DNA from: Halobacteriovorax sp. GB3
GTDB taxonomy: Bacteria > Bdellovibrionota > Bacteriovoracia > Bacteriovoracales > Bacteriovoracaceae
Length of the DNA stretch: 64,000 nt
Reading direction: 5' to 3'
NCBI RefSeq assembly: GCF_028649655.1
Contig: NZ_JAQSLN010000004.1
Coordinates: 326,452-390,451, forward strand
A program made the position numbers and the translations under genes. Every line of letters starts with the position of its first letter. Position 1 is the stretch's first letter. Positions 55,084-64,000 of this stretch are shown here, in pieces. Below the pieces are notes generated by a model. That model was given only the letters and a program-made list of their open reading frames with translations. It did not search any database and was not told where the DNA came from.

Positions 55084-55665
55084 CTAACCTTTAATTCTAA
55101 GGCCCTTAGATTCTTTACCTCTAACGTTAGCAACTTGCTCAGCTGATCTTAAGTTTTTAAGAGCTGCGAAAGTAGCTTTAACGATATTATGAGGGTTATT
55201 TCCTCTAAGTGACTTTGTTAGAACGTTTCTAATTCCAGCAAGTTCCATAATTGAACGACATGCACCAGCAGCCTTAACCCCAGTACCTTCTCCAGCCGGC
55301 TTGAAAAGAATTCTACCAGCATCAAATTCACCAACAATTTGGTGTGGAATTGTACCGTTATCAAGTGGAACTTTTACCATATTTTTTTGAGCTGCTTGTG
55401 TAGCCTTTCTAATTGCTTCAGGAACTTCCTTAGCTTTACCAAGACCATAACCAACGCGACCCTTCTTATCACCAACGATCATTAATGCAGAGAAAGAAAA
55501 TCTTCTACCACCCTTAACAACCTTAGCAACACGGTTAACCGCTACAACTCTTTCTTCAAAATCAGGATTAACAGCAGGAGCCTTTTTTCTTGGAGCTTGC
55601 TTCTTTCTTGGAGCTTTCTTCTCAGTAGCTTCTACTTTTGCTTCTTTTTTAGTTTCTTCTGTCAT
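55084..55665 (-). CDS. rpsE: 30S ribosomal protein S5
   Basis: 193 aa. The N-terminus carries an unusual Lys-rich extension ([26 protein letters not shown]) of about 35 residues. The S5 core follows: [27 protein letters not shown] and [28 protein letters not shown]5 guards decoding accuracy. Confidence 0.98.
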   Translation of the reverse strand: MTEETKKEAKVEATEKKAPRKKQAPRKKAPAVNPDFEERVVAVNRVAKVVKGGRRFSFSALMIVGDKKGRVGYGLGKAKEVPEAIRKATQAAQKNMVKVPLDNGTIPHQIVGEFDAGRILFKPAGEGTGVKAAGACRSIMELAGIRNVLTKSLRGNNPHNIVKATFAALKNLRSAEQVANVRGKESKGLRIKG

Positions 55666-55674
55666 AACTACCTC

Positions 55675-56049
55675 TTAAATTTGAATCCCATTTTCTCTTG
55701 CAGCTTCAACAACAGCAGCTACAACACCGTGGTACTTGTAACCGTTTCTGTCAAATACAGCATTGTCAATTTTCGCAGACTTAAGCTTTTCAGCAAGAGT
55801 AGCTCCAACAACTTTTGCACCATCAACATTGTTTCCAGCTTTAACAGCATTCTTTCCATAAGTTTGAACAGAAAGTAATGTTTTAGAAGCATTATCATCG
55901 ATAACTTGAACAGCAAGATGCTTATTAGATCTTGTTACTACAAGTCTTGGACGATCAGCAGTTCCATTAACTTTTTTTCTGAGAGAAAGCTTTCTTCTAT
56001 AGCGTCTAGCTTCCGACTCTTTTCTAATTTTACCTAATTGTTTTCTCAT
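55675..56049 (-). CDS. rplR: 50S ribosomal protein L18
   Basis: 124 aa from the ATG at 56049, which has GGAG six bases upstream; the frame continues to 56088 but those residues are not L18-like. RPRLVVTRSNKHLAVQVIDDNASKTL, and NGYKYHGVVAAVVEAARENGI at the end, are L18 features. Binds 5S rRNA. Confidence 0.97.
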   Translation of the reverse strand: MRKQLGKIRKESEARRYRRKLSLRKKVNGTADRPRLVVTRSNKHLAVQVIDDNASKTLLSVQTYGKNAVKAGNNVDGAKVVGATLAEKLKSAKIDNAVFDRNGYKYHGVVAAVVEAARENGIQI

Positions 56050-56096
56050 CATTTTCTCCAACCCTAAGCTTTCGCTATCTTCAGGCAAGTTTAAAT

Positions 56097-56633
56097 TTAT
56101 TTACCGCCAGCTTTACCAGCTTTTCTAATAATTGTCTCATCAGAGTACTTAATACCTTTACCTTTGTATGGCTCAGGAGATCTGAATGATCTAATTTTTG
56201 CAGCAGCAAAACCTACTAGTTCCTTATCAGCACCTTCCAATTCGATCTCGTTTTTAACGACTTTCGCTGATACACCATTAGGTAGCTTGTACTCAATTGG
56301 GTGAGAGTAACCAAGGTTTAGGTTTAGTGTGTCACCACTAACAGCAGCCTTATAACCAACACCATTGAACTCTAAAGTTCTCTTGAATCCTGTAGTACAA
56401 CCAACAATCATGTTGTTTACAAGAGTTCTAGCTGTTCCCCACATTGAGCGAGCAGGCTTAGAACCATCTACAGGAGTTACGATAACTTCTTTATCTTTAA
56501 GTTCAAATTTTACTAAATTATTAAATTCATACTCAAGTTGACCGTTTGGACCCTTAACAGAAACTTTTGTCCCGTCAATTTTCACTTCAACTTTTTCTGG
56601 TACTACAACCGGTTGTTTACCAATACGTGACAT
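56097..56633 (-). CDS. rplF: 50S ribosomal protein L6
   Basis: 178 aa. MSRIGKQPVVVPEKVEVKI at the start, VNNMIVGCTTGFKRTLEFNGVGYKA in the middle and SPEPYKGKGIKYSDETIIRKAGKAGGK at the end are diagnostic. It sits near the GTPase-associated centre. Confidence 0.98.
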   Translation of the reverse strand: MSRIGKQPVVVPEKVEVKIDGTKVSVKGPNGQLEYEFNNLVKFELKDKEVIVTPVDGSKPARSMWGTARTLVNNMIVGCTTGFKRTLEFNGVGYKAAVSGDTLNLNLGYSHPIEYKLPNGVSAKVVKNEIELEGADKELVGFAAAKIRSFRSPEPYKGKGIKYSDETIIRKAGKAGGK

Positions 56634-56642
56634 TGTGTACTC

Positions 56643-57026
56643 CTACCAAACGTTACAGAGGACTTCTCCTCCAACCTTTCTCTTTCTAGCTTCTCTATCA
56701 GAAATTACACCCTGAGATGTAGATAGAATAGCTGTTCCAAGACCAGAGATAACACGAGAAATGTCGTTATAACCTCTATATTGTCTAAGACCTGGCTTTG
56801 AAACTCTCTTAATTCCTACGATCGCATCTTCTTTAAGAAGTACTTTAATCGAAATATCATTTTGAGCTTTTGCAACAATTTTAAAAGATCTGATATAACC
56901 TTCATCTTTTAAAACTTTACAAATTCCAGCTTTAACTTTTGAAGCAGGAAATTCAACTCTATCATGTCCAGCATTGATAGCGTTTCTAACTCTTGTAAGC
57001 ATATCTGCAATTGGATCTGTCATCAT
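56643..57026 (-). CDS. rpsH: 30S ribosomal protein S8
   Basis: 127 aa. MMTDPIADMLTRVRNAINAGH, then ISRVISGLGTAILSTSQGVISDREARKRKVGGEVLCNVW identify S8. The first ATG (57026) is better spaced from GAGG than the second. S8 binds the central domain of 16S rRNA and in many bacteria represses the spc operon. Confidence 0.98.
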   Translation of the reverse strand: MMTDPIADMLTRVRNAINAGHDRVEFPASKVKAGICKVLKDEGYIRSFKIVAKAQNDISIKVLLKEDAIVGIKRVSKPGLRQYRGYNDISRVISGLGTAILSTSQGVISDREARKRKVGGEVLCNVW

Positions 57027-57041
57027 AGCTATATCCTCAAC

Positions 57042-57347
57042 TTACCAGCTTGATTTAGTTACACCAGGAATCATACCTCTAAGAGCAAGCTCTCTGAATG
57101 CGATTCTTGATAGACCAAATTTTCTATAGTTACCACGTGGTCTTCCAGTAAGAACACATCTGTTTCTCACTCTGATTTTCGCAGAGTTTCTTGGAAGAGT
57201 CTGAAGCTTCATCATAGCTTCAAATCTTTCTTCTTCAGAAAGATTCACGTCTTTAATTTTATTTCTAAGCTCAGCTCTCTTAGCAGCGTACTTCTCTGCT
57301 AACTTCGCTCTCTTTTCGTTACTTGCTAATTTTGCTTTTCTAGCCAT
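57042..57347 (-). CDS. rpsN: 30S ribosomal protein S14 (zinc-free, long type)
   Basis: 101 aa. It has the C-terminal [51 protein letters not shown] pattern of the long type and lacks the CXXC zinc motif of the short type. Head protein of the small subunit. Confidence 0.98.
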   Translation of the reverse strand: MARKAKLASNEKRAKLAEKYAAKRAELRNKIKDVNLSEEERFEAMMKLQTLPRNSAKIRVRNRCVLTGRPRGNYRKFGLSRIAFRELALRGMIPGVTKSSW

Positions 57348-57362
57348 TACTAATCCCCTTAA

Positions 57363-57902
57363 TTATTTACGGAAAGGCATTCCAAATTGACTAAGAAGCT
57401 CTCTACCTTCTTCGTTATTCTTTGCAGAAGTAACGATAGAGATACCCATACCTCTAACTTTATCAATTTGATCATAGTTAATCTCTGGGAAGATAATTTG
57501 CTCTTTTAGACCAAGAGTATAATTACCTCTTCCGTCAAAACCTTTATCAGAAACACCTCTAAAGTCACGTACACGTGGAAGAGTAATGTTTACAAGTCTG
57601 TCTAGGAATTCATACATCTTCTCGCCTCTTAGAGTAACGCTAGCACCTAAGGCCATACCTTCTCTAACTTTGAATGAAGCGATTGATTTTCTAGCTCTTG
57701 CTACAACTGGCTTTTGACCAGTGATCGCAGCTAGATCCTTAACAATAGACTCGACAACTTTAGCATTAGTTACCGCGTCTTTTGTACAGCAGTTAACAAC
57801 AATTTTTTCCAGCTTAGGAATTTGGTGAACGTTTTTTAGTCCAAATTTTTCCTGAAGAGCTGGAGCAATTTTATTTTTATATTCAGTCTTTAATCTACTC
57901 AT
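57363..57902 (-). CDS. rplE: 50S ribosomal protein L5
   Basis: 179 aa. [59 protein letters not shown] and [24 protein letters not shown] identify L5, which binds 5S rRNA and contacts the small subunit. Confidence 0.98.
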   Translation of the reverse strand: MSRLKTEYKNKIAPALQEKFGLKNVHQIPKLEKIVVNCCTKDAVTNAKVVESIVKDLAAITGQKPVVARARKSIASFKVREGMALGASVTLRGEKMYEFLDRLVNITLPRVRDFRGVSDKGFDGRGNYTLGLKEQIIFPEINYDQIDKVRGMGISIVTSAKNNEEGRELLSQFGMPFRK

Positions 57903-57923
57903 AAGTTTACCCTCAACCCGAAA

Positions 57924-58235
57924 TTAATTAAGAACTGTTCCACAAGCAACGGCAACTCTTACGTTCTTTCCGTCTTTTGCTTCAATTCTAACTCTAGTAG
58001 CTTTCTTAGTCTTTGGACTAACAACTGCTACGTTACTGATATGGACAGGTCTTTCAACTTCGAAAATTCCACCTTGTGGATTTTCTTGAGTAGGTTTAAC
58101 AGCTTTTTTAACTAGATTAACACCTTCTACAAGAACAGTGTTAGTTTTGAAGTTAAGCTTTTGAACCTTACCTGTTTTACCTTTGTCCTTCCCAGCGATA
58201 ACTACTACATCATCATTTACTTTAATCTTTTGCAT
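57924..58235 (-). CDS. rplX: 50S ribosomal protein L24
   Basis: 103 aa. The KOW motif is DDVVVIAGKDKGKTGKVQKLNFKTNTVLVEGVNLVKK. An early assembly initiator of the large subunit at the exit-tunnel rim. Confidence 0.98.
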   Translation of the reverse strand: MQKIKVNDDVVVIAGKDKGKTGKVQKLNFKTNTVLVEGVNLVKKAVKPTQENPQGGIFEVERPVHISNVAVVSPKTKKATRVRIEAKDGKNVRVAVACGTVLN

Positions 58236-58256
58236 AATTACACCTTCTACCTTGGA

Positions 58257-58625
58257 TTAAAGAACCTCTGGGGCTAGTGAACAAATCTTAGTAAAGCTTT
58301 TTGCTCTAAGTTCTCTAGCTACTGGTCCGAAAATACGCGTTCCAACTGGTTCATTGTTATTGTTAAGGATAACAACAGAGTTATTGTCGAAAGTAATGTA
58401 AGAACCATCTTCCCTTCTAATAGGATATGCAGTTCTAACAATAACAGCTTTCTTAACATCACCCTTTTTAATTTTCCCACCTGGAAGAGCTTGCTGCACA
58501 GCTACCACAATAATGTCGCCAAGTCCAGCAGTCATTCTCTTTGAACCACCGAGAACCTTGATACACTTAACCTCTTTCGCTCCGCTGTTGTCTGCAACAT
58601 CGAGCTTTGTTTGCATCTGAATCAT
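58257..58625 (-). CDS. rplN: 50S ribosomal protein L14
   Basis: 122 aa. [30 protein letters not shown] at the start and [29 protein letters not shown] at the end are L14 signatures. It sits at the subunit interface. The 75 bp gap to rpsQ is the largest within this part of the operon. Confidence 0.98.
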   Translation of the reverse strand: MIQMQTKLDVADNSGAKEVKCIKVLGGSKRMTAGLGDIIVVAVQQALPGGKIKKGDVKKAVIVRTAYPIRREDGSYITFDNNSVVILNNNNEPVGTRIFGPVARELRAKSFTKICSLAPEVL

Positions 58626-58700
58626 GGGTTACTCCAAAAAATATATAATATTACGCCCATCTTATAGGGCCTGTTTAAAAAATTTTCCTAAACTGTCTAT

Positions 58701-58949
58701 TTAGTTAACACTAAATAGTTCCCACTTCTTAAGCTTTGAATACGGCTTAGACTCGATGATTGTTACTTTATCACCTTGTTTCGCAGTATTAGCTTCATCA
58801 TGAGCGTGGTACTTCTTAGTTTTAGAAACGAACTTGTTGTAAATTGGATGCTTAAAACGTCTCTGAACTGAAACAACAACTGTTTTTTCATTGTTAGCAG
58901 AAACAACTACACCATTTAGCTTTCTCTTAAACTTCTTTTGTGCACTCAT
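58701..58949 (-). CDS. rpsQ: 30S ribosomal protein S17
   Basis: 82 aa. [44 protein letters not shown] matches the OB-fold S17. Its start overlaps the rpmC stop by one base. Confidence 0.97.
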   Translation of the reverse strand: MSAQKKFKRKLNGVVVSANNEKTVVVSVQRRFKHPIYNKFVSKTKKYHAHDEANTAKQGDKVTIIESKPYSKLKKWELFSVN

Positions 58950-59149
58950 TACTTATCACCCTTAGCATTTTTCGCAGTTAAAAGACGAGCAATGTTCTTC
59001 TTAGCAATTTTGATAAGATGTGGCTTCTCAAGTCCAGAAGTTGATTTTTGCATTCTGTAATCGAAAAGTGCTTTTCTCATCTCAGCTGTTTTAGCGTCGA
59101 TTTGCTTCGCATCCCAACCTTTAATGTCTTCAATTTTTAATCTTTGCAT
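58949..59149 (-). CDS. rpmC: 50S ribosomal protein L29
   Basis: 66 aa. [50 protein letters not shown] is the two-helix L29 pattern. Lies near the tunnel exit and contacts trigger factor/SRP sites. Confidence 0.97.
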   Translation of the reverse strand: MQRLKIEDIKGWDAKQIDAKTAEMRKALFDYRMQKSTSGLEKPHLIKIAKKNIARLLTAKNAKGDK

Positions 59150-59169
59150 AGCTTCCTCGCAAATTTATC

Positions 59170-59586
59170 TTAATTCTCAGCTTCTCTTTTAATAATTCTT
59201 GTCTTAACTGGAAGCTTATACATAGCAAGCTTTAGAGCTTCCTTACTAAGTTCTGGATCAACGTGCTTGATTTCAAACATTACGCGTCCAGGCTTAACAA
59301 CAGCTACCCAAGAATCAGGAGAACCTTTACCCTTACCCATACGTACTTCAGCTGGCTTCTTAGTAAGAACCTTATCTGGGAAGATTTTGATCCAAACGTT
59401 ACCACCACGCTTAATTTTACGCGTCATAGCAATACGGGCTGCTTCAATTTGACGGTTTGTTATATACCCACATGACACAGCTTGTATAGCGAATTCTCCG
59501 AATGTGATAGTATTTCCACGATTCGCTTTACCTTTCATGCGGCCTTTTTGCTGTTTACGCCACTTTACTTTTTTTGGACTAAGCAT
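59170..59586 (-). CDS. rplP: 50S ribosomal protein L16
   Basis: 138 aa. [56 protein letters not shown] and [24 protein letters not shown] are diagnostic. It supports A-site tRNA at the peptidyl-transferase side. Confidence 0.98.
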   Translation of the reverse strand: MLSPKKVKWRKQQKGRMKGKANRGNTITFGEFAIQAVSCGYITNRQIEAARIAMTRKIKRGGNVWIKIFPDKVLTKKPAEVRMGKGKGSPDSWVAVVKPGRVMFEIKHVDPELSKEALKLAMYKLPVKTRIIKREAEN

Positions 59587-59645
59587 TTTTAACCTCGGCT
59601 TTAATTAATTCGAGTATTTACACATCTCAATTCGTGTAAAACTTT

Positions 59646-60275
59646 TTATTTATAAATTTCACCTTTATAAACCCATACCTTAACCCCGATAACACCGTAA
59701 GTTGTATGAGCTTCCGCTGTACTGTAATCAATATCAGCTCTCAAAGTGTGAAGTGGAACCTTTCTTTCAGAGTATCCTTCCGCTCTTGCCATCTCAGCAC
59801 CACCAAGACGTCCAGCAGTTCTAACTCTGATACCTTTAACACCAGCTCTAAAAGCTGACTGCATAACCTTTTTCATTGCTCTACGGAAAGCAACACGTTT
59901 CTCAAGTTGAGCCGCGATGTTTTCAGCGATAAGCTTAGATTCTGCATCAGGTCTTTTAACTTCAGCAATGTTGAAGATAAGAGTTCCCTTAGTTAGTTTC
60001 TTAAGATCATTTCTAATCTTTTCGATTCCTGCACCTTTTTTACCAATAGCTACACCAGGCTTTGCTGTATAAACAGTAACCTTAACTTGGTCAGACGTTC
60101 TTGCGATATCTGTGCTAGCAACTGCTGCATTCTTCATGTTCTCTTCAATGTATTTTCTAATTAGAAGATCTTCACTTAGAGTTTTTGCATAGTCGTTTTT
60201 CCCAGCATACCAGTTTGATTGCCAGCCCTTAATGTAACCTAGTCTAAATCCATAAGGATGTACTTTTTGTCCCAT
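59646..60275 (-). CDS. rpsC: 30S ribosomal protein S3
   Basis: 209 aa. GQKVHPYGFRLGYIKGWQSNWYAGKNDYAK, the KH domain VTVYTAKPGVAIGKKGAGIEKIRNDL and AYGVIGVKVWVYKGEIYK-type end identify S3, which helps form the mRNA entry channel. Confidence 0.98.
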   Translation of the reverse strand: MGQKVHPYGFRLGYIKGWQSNWYAGKNDYAKTLSEDLLIRKYIEENMKNAAVASTDIARTSDQVKVTVYTAKPGVAIGKKGAGIEKIRNDLKKLTKGTLIFNIAEVKRPDAESKLIAENIAAQLEKRVAFRRAMKKVMQSAFRAGVKGIRVRTAGRLGGAEMARAEGYSERKVPLHTLRADIDYSTAEAHTTYGVIGVKVWVYKGEIYK

Positions 60276-60289
60276 TATATTCCTTCCTA

Positions 60290-60625
60290 TTACGCTTCTT
60301 TAAGTTCAACTGTTACGTGACTTGTTCTTTTTCTAACTCTGAAAGCACGCCCTTGAGCTCTAGGTTGAATCCTTTTGAGCGTTGGACCTTCATCAGCAAA
60401 AATTGTGCTAACTACTAGATTATCAATATCGTACTTTTCTGAATCAGCTGCAATAGCAAGTCCGCTGTTAATAAGCTTTGTAAGCATCAGAGCGATCTCT
60501 TTCTTCTCACAAAATCTTAAAGTCTTAAGAGCTTCAGAAGCTTTCTTGTTTCTAACAAGGTCGCATACCTGTCTTACTTTTCTTGGAGCGATTCCAACTC
60601 TTCTGTTTTTAACTTTAATGGCCAT
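60290..60625 (-). CDS. rplV: 50S ribosomal protein L22
   Basis: 111 aa. VGIAPRKVRQVCDLVRNKKASEALKTLRFCEKKEI and PTLKRIQPRAQGRAFRVRKRTSHVTVELKE show the globular fold and tunnel hairpin of L22. Confidence 0.98.
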   Translation of the reverse strand: MAIKVKNRRVGIAPRKVRQVCDLVRNKKASEALKTLRFCEKKEIALMLTKLINSGLAIAADSEKYDIDNLVVSTIFADEGPTLKRIQPRAQGRAFRVRKRTSHVTVELKEA

Positions 60626-60654
60626 ATGAGCCTCTCCTCAAAATATTATTAAAC

Positions 60655-60936
60655 TTATCTCTTAGATTTCTTATCTGCACCGTGACCCCAGTAAGTTCTA
60701 GTCAGTGCAAATTCACCTAGTTTATGACCGATCATTTGGTCTGTTACGTATACAGGAATAAATTTTTTCCCGTTGTGTACAGCAAATGTAAGTCCGATAA
60801 ATTCAGGAACAATTGTCGATCTTCTAGACCAAGTTTTAATAACTTTGTTCCCAGTATTTCCTTCCTCTTGTACCGCGATTGCTTTCTTTAGAAGGCTAAC
60901 GTCTACGAAAGGTCCTTTCTTTAATGAACGTGACAT
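60655..60936 (-). CDS. rpsS: 30S ribosomal protein S19
   Basis: 93 aa. [67 protein letters not shown] is a clear S19. Head protein near the A site. Confidence 0.98.
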   Translation of the reverse strand: MSRSLKKGPFVDVSLLKKAIAVQEEGNTGNKVIKTWSRRSTIVPEFIGLTFAVHNGKKFIPVYVTDQMIGHKLGEFALTRTYWGHGADKKSKR

Positions 60937-60948
60937 ATCTTCTTACCC

Positions 60949-61773
60949 CTACTTTCTACGCTTAACAATGAACTTATCAGTTCTCTTGTTCTTTCTAGTT
61001 TTGTAACCTTTAGTTGGTACACCCCATGGAGATACAGGATGTCTACCACCAGAAGTTCTCCCTTCACCACCACCATGTGGGTGATCAACAGGGTTCATAG
61101 CAACACCTCTAACAGTTGGTCTGAAACCAAGCATACGCTTACGACCAGCTTTACCGATGTTTCTCTTCTCGTGATCAAGGTTACCTACTTGGCCAATAGT
61201 TGCTCTACACTCAAGCTTAACTTTTCTAAGCTCTCCTGATGGCATTCTTAGAAGACATGAATCACCTTCTTTCGCCATAACTTGAACATATGCACCAGCT
61301 GAACGAGCAATCTGCCCACCAGCACCTGGGTGTAGTTCTACGTTATGTACAAGAGTACCAACTGGAATTTCCTTAAGAAGCTTTGAGTTTCCAACTTTAA
61401 TATCGGCTTGAGCAGAAGAGATAACGGTGTCGCCAACCTTCAAGCCAAGTGGAGCAAGAATGTATCTTTTTTCACCATCAGCATAAGCTAATAGAGCAAG
61501 ATTACATGTTCTGTTCGGATCGTAAGAAATACCCTGAACTTTTGCAGGAATTTCTAACTTGTTTCTTTTAAAGTCAATAATTCTGTATCTCTGCTTTACA
61601 CCGCCACCTCTGTGACGAACTGTAATACGACCTGCATTGTTACGACCTGCTGTCGATTTTTTTGCAGAGATTAATTTCTTAACTGGTTTTACGCCTTTTG
61701 TAAGCTCATCACTATTAACAACTTGCATGTTTCTTAGTGATGGAGTTGTAGGCTTAAACTTTTTAATACCCAT
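60949..61773 (-). CDS. rplB: 50S ribosomal protein L2
   Basis: 274 aa. [30 protein letters not shown], the [25 protein letters not shown] stretch and [26 protein letters not shown] with the conserved His near the catalytic centre identify L2. Confidence 0.99.
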   Translation of the reverse strand: MGIKKFKPTTPSLRNMQVVNSDELTKGVKPVKKLISAKKSTAGRNNAGRITVRHRGGGVKQRYRIIDFKRNKLEIPAKVQGISYDPNRTCNLALLAYADGEKRYILAPLGLKVGDTVISSAQADIKVGNSKLLKEIPVGTLVHNVELHPGAGGQIARSAGAYVQVMAKEGDSCLLRMPSGELRKVKLECRATIGQVGNLDHEKRNIGKAGRKRMLGFRPTVRGVAMNPVDHPHGGGEGRTSGGRHPVSPWGVPTKGYKTRKNKRTDKFIVKRRK

Positions 61774-61801
61774 TTTTATCCTCTTCCGCTAAAACTGGTT
61801 C

Positions 61802-62092
61802 TTATACGCCACTGAAGAATTCAATCTTCTGACCTTCACTCAACTGAATATAAGCTTTTTTAAGCTTAGGTGTCTTAGAAACACCCTTACCAATTCTCTT
61901 AAGCTTTCCAGGAGTGATATTTGTCTTAACGTTAAGAACTTTTACATTGTAAAGTTTCTCAACTGCATTCTTGATTTGGTACTTGTTAGCTTTTACGTTA
62001 ACAACAAATCCGTATCTATTATAATTTTCGTTTGCAATTGATGACTTTTCTGTGATCAATGGCTTAACTAATACTTCTTCTAGATGCATCAT
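61802..62092 (-). CDS. rplW: 50S ribosomal protein L23
   Basis: 96 aa. LVKPLITEKSSIANENYNRYGFVVNVKANKYQIKNAVEKLYNVKVLNVKT is the L23 fold. It docks trigger factor and SRP at the tunnel exit. It begins 2 bp after rplD ends. Confidence 0.97.
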   Translation of the reverse strand: MMHLEEVLVKPLITEKSSIANENYNRYGFVVNVKANKYQIKNAVEKLYNVKVLNVKTNITPGKLKRIGKGVSKTPKLKKAYIQLSEGQKIEFFSGV

Positions 62093-62094
62093 AA

Positions 62095-62712
62095 TTACAC
62101 CAACTTGTTTAATAGGGTTTCTAATGCTTCTTTTTCAATTACAAGGTTTTCAAATTTAACAGCTTCATAAACGCTGAAACCTTCAACCGCCATGCCTTTA
62201 CCTTGTTTAAGGTTTTTAGCAGCTCTTAGCGCTAGGTCATCTTTGTTTGCTGTTACAACCAATGCAGGAAGAAGCCCTTTCCCGTTTAATAGGTTATACA
62301 TTTCTTTTGTCTTACCATTGCTTTCTAGTTTTTCAACAACAGTAAGTTTCCCTGCTTGAAGCTTATCTGCAAGAACAGATTGAATAGCTTTAGCAGCAAC
62401 TTTTTTGTTAACTTTTTGAGTGTAATCTCTCGGAGTTGGACCAAAGACAGTTCCACCGCCAACCATCAGAGATGATCTTGTTGAACCTTGTCTTGCACGG
62501 CCTGTTCCCTTTTGCTTAAATGGCTTAGCACCACCACCGCTTACTTGAGATCTACCTTTTGTACAAGCGTTTCCTTGTCTTCTACCAGCTAATGTAGCTT
62601 TAACTACCTGGTGAACTACAGGAACGTTGATATCTTCAGCAGTTAGTGCAACTTCAGTAGATAATTTCCCTGAAGCCTCTAACTTTGTATTTAATACTGT
62701 AATATCAGTCAT
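62095..62712 (-). CDS. rplD: 50S ribosomal protein L4
   Basis: 205 aa. GRRQGNACTKGRSQVSGGGAKPFKQKGTGRARQGSTRSSLMVGGGTVFGPTPRDY is the long loop that reaches into the tunnel; the globular Rossmann-like remainder follows. In some bacteria L4 also represses the S10 operon; not tested here. Confidence 0.98.
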   Translation of the reverse strand: MTDITVLNTKLEASGKLSTEVALTAEDINVPVVHQVVKATLAGRRQGNACTKGRSQVSGGGAKPFKQKGTGRARQGSTRSSLMVGGGTVFGPTPRDYTQKVNKKVAAKAIQSVLADKLQAGKLTVVEKLESNGKTKEMYNLLNGKGLLPALVVTANKDDLALRAAKNLKQGKGMAVEGFSVYEAVKFENLVIEKEALETLLNKLV

Positions 62713-62733
62713 TGTTACTTCCTCTCGTTTTTA

Positions 62734-63432
62734 TTACTTCTTAATCGCCTTAGCAATTCTCACAAAACCATTCTTAGATCCAGGTACTGACCCCTTAAGA
62801 AGCATGTAACCCTTATCAGCGTTGATTTCAACAACTTCGATATTTTGAATAGTTTTCTTTTTGTTACCCATTTGACCTGGCATTTTTTTGTTTTTCCAAA
62901 CTTTACCAGGAGTTGCGCGGTTACCAATTGAACCTGGACTTCTGTGGAAGTGAGAGCCGTGTGTAGCTGGACCACCTGCAAAGTTGTAACGCTTCATTGT
63001 CCCTTGGAAACCTTTACCTTTAGAAGTACCAGTAACATCTACGAAACTAGACTCAGTAAATTCACCAAGACCAACAACTTTACCAAGGTTAGCTTCATCA
63101 ATAGATGCTGCTTGAACTTCAGCGAAAGATGTTGCATTTAGCTCAACATTTGCTTTTTTAAGGTGTCCCTGAACTGGTTTCTTAACGAGAGTTTCACGTT
63201 TTTCATTAAAACCAATTTGGTACGCTTCGTAACCGTCTTTAGCAGTTGTTTTAACTTGAGTTACGACATTTGGGATAAGCTTGATAACAGTAACTGGTAC
63301 GTGATTACCTTGCTCATCAAAGATTCTTGTCATTCCCGCTTTTACACCGTAAATCGCAGGAAGATCAATTGTGTTGGAAGTTGCTGTATTTTCGGCAGCA
63401 GTTGCCTCAACAGCCTTAGTTTCTTCGGCCAT
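62734..63432 (-). CDS. rplC: 50S ribosomal protein L3
   Basis: 232 aa. An N-terminal Ala/Glu/Thr-rich extension of about 22 residues precedes the L3 core: IYGVKAGMTRIFDEQGNHVPVTVIKL and FQGTMKRYNFAGGPATHGSHFHRSPGSIGNRATPGKVWKNKKMPGQMGN. The ATG follows GGAGGTAAG. The 88 bp leader to rpsJ can fold into a small imperfect hairpin at about 63440-63466. Confidence 0.98.
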   Translation of the reverse strand: MAEETKAVEATAAENTATSNTIDLPAIYGVKAGMTRIFDEQGNHVPVTVIKLIPNVVTQVKTTAKDGYEAYQIGFNEKRETLVKKPVQGHLKKANVELNATSFAEVQAASIDEANLGKVVGLGEFTESSFVDVTGTSKGKGFQGTMKRYNFAGGPATHGSHFHRSPGSIGNRATPGKVWKNKKMPGQMGNKKKTIQNIEVVEINADKGYMLLKGSVPGSKNGFVRIAKAIKK

Positions 63433-63520
63433 CTTACCTCCACAGCATCACTCTGTTTCCCAGAGATGCATGCATGGTTAATATTAAAAAATTGCGCTAA
63501 TGCGCTTACCTAATTTTGTA

Positions 63521-63829
63521 CTAGTACTTAATTTCTACATCTACACCAGCAGATAGATCTAATTTCATTAGGCTATCAACTGTTTGTTGAGTTGGATCAA
63601 CGATATCGATAAGTCTTTTGTGTGTTCTCATTTCGAACTGCTCTCTAGACTTCTTATTAACGTGTGGTCCTCTAAGTACAGTAAATTTGTTAACTTCAGT
63701 TGGAAGAGGAATTGGACCTGCAACGCGTGCACCAGTTTCCTTCGCCGTCTGAACGATTTCTTTCACAGAGTTATCTAGTAACTTGTGATCATAAGCTTTA
63801 AGCTTGATTCTCAATCTTGACGCTTTCAT
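63521..63829 (-). CDS. rpsJ: 30S ribosomal protein S10
   Basis: 102 aa. [70 protein letters not shown] is the canonical S10. It is the first gene of the superoperon and lies after a visible promoter. Confidence 0.99.
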   Translation of the reverse strand: MKASRLRIKLKAYDHKLLDNSVKEIVQTAKETGARVAGPIPLPTEVNKFTVLRGPHVNKKSREQFEMRTHKRLIDIVDPTQQTVDSLMKLDLSAGVDVEIKY

Positions 63830-63866
63830 CTTTTTCCCTGTTAAAATTTAACGCAGTTGAATATGC

Positions 63867-63896
63867 GTTCTAAATCACTTTGGGGCCCTTTGTCAA
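63867..63896 (-). promoter_or_regulatory. promoter of the S10-spc-alpha superoperon
   Basis: On the minus strand an exact TTGACA (63896-63891) and TAGAAC (63872-63867), 18 bp apart, lie about 40 bp upstream of rpsJ, between the terminator at 63945 and the gene. This fits a strong sigma-70 promoter that starts the ribosomal run on its own. Confidence 0.65.
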
Positions 63897-63944
63897 GAGC
63901 AAAACACCAATAATAAATTTTTTGCTGCAAGGCCAAATAAAAAA

Positions 63945-63969
63945 ACACGGAACTCATAGAGCTCCGTGT
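63945..63969 (-). terminator. terminator of a gene lying beyond the right edge
   Basis: Stem ACACGGA / TCCGTGT (63945-63951 with 63963-63969) with one internal mismatch followed by CTC/GAG and an ATA loop, and a run of T on the minus strand after it. Transcription from a gene right of 64000 would end here, so the S10 operon is not the continuation of an upstream cistron. Confidence 0.8.
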
Positions 63970-64000
63970 AAATTTTATCAATTATTCTAGAATGTCAGAT

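Noticed and set aside
56050..56088. Longer N-terminus for L18
   Set aside because: The extra residues are not L18-like and the ATG at 56049 has a well-spaced GGAG.

Overview
The window looks like a chromosomal segment from an AT-rich, Gram-negative predatory-type bacterium of the Bdellovibrionota, most likely a relative of Bacteriovorax/Halobacteriovorax. This is inferred from the gene content: many FHA-domain proteins next to a TadC-like protein, MreB and peptidoglycan-recycling genes, c-di-GMP (PilZ-like) signalling and a methylmalonyl-CoA pathway. No taxonomic search could be run. Almost all genes are on the minus strand.

Region by region. (1) 1-2047: 5' two thirds of smc, running off the left edge. 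(2) 2048-7366: an accessory stretch beside tRNA-Pro(UGG). Four direct repeats of 149-151 bp each begin with the last 10 nt of the tRNA (as TGGTCGGAGC on the plus strand). Between repeat A and repeats B-C-D sits a 4.3 kb block that also starts with TGGTCGG. It holds a stand-alone recombinase-type DNA-binding protein, a 55-aa membrane peptide, and a metal operon (DtxR-type regulator, cytochrome c/FTR1 iron permease, CDF transporter) with two visible DtxR-type operators over its promoter. (3) 7403-9493: rdgB, rph and birA. (4) 9486-17942: a tightly overlapping operon tadC-like, DUF192, three FHA proteins, PP2C phosphatase, response regulator. (5) 18045-24665: a likely operon of AMP nucleosidase with a histone-like tail, mreB, a PilZ-like protein, a lipoprotein, two Dpp/Opp-type permeases and nagZ. 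(6) 24882-34730: a tiny basic protein, a PBP-activator-like lipoprotein, dnaJ-dnaK-grpE, hemW and an M16 peptidase. (7) 34783-49671: methylmalonyl-CoA mutase and MeaB; the propionyl-CoA carboxylase genes in one operon with hflK-hflC and a YciO-type gene; a sigma-54 activator; a TlpA-like thioredoxin. (8) 49753-63829: the S10-spc-alpha ribosomal superoperon from rpsJ to rplQ, with rpsD absent from its usual place between rpsK and rpoA. The superoperon has its own promoter downstream of a terminator near 63945.

How the parts fit together. BirA biotinylates the carrier protein of propionyl-CoA carboxylase. The carboxylase plus methylmalonyl-CoA mutase and its chaperone MeaB convert propionyl-CoA toward succinyl-CoA (the epimerase is not in the window). 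NagZ and the peptide permeases fit recovery of murein fragments, plausible for a bacterium that digests prey walls. The FHA/PP2C/response-regulator operon looks like a phosphothreonine signalling module whose kinase is encoded elsewhere. The most unusual structure is the serial tRNA-end repeat array, which reads like repeated insertion of very small elements at one tRNA 3' end.
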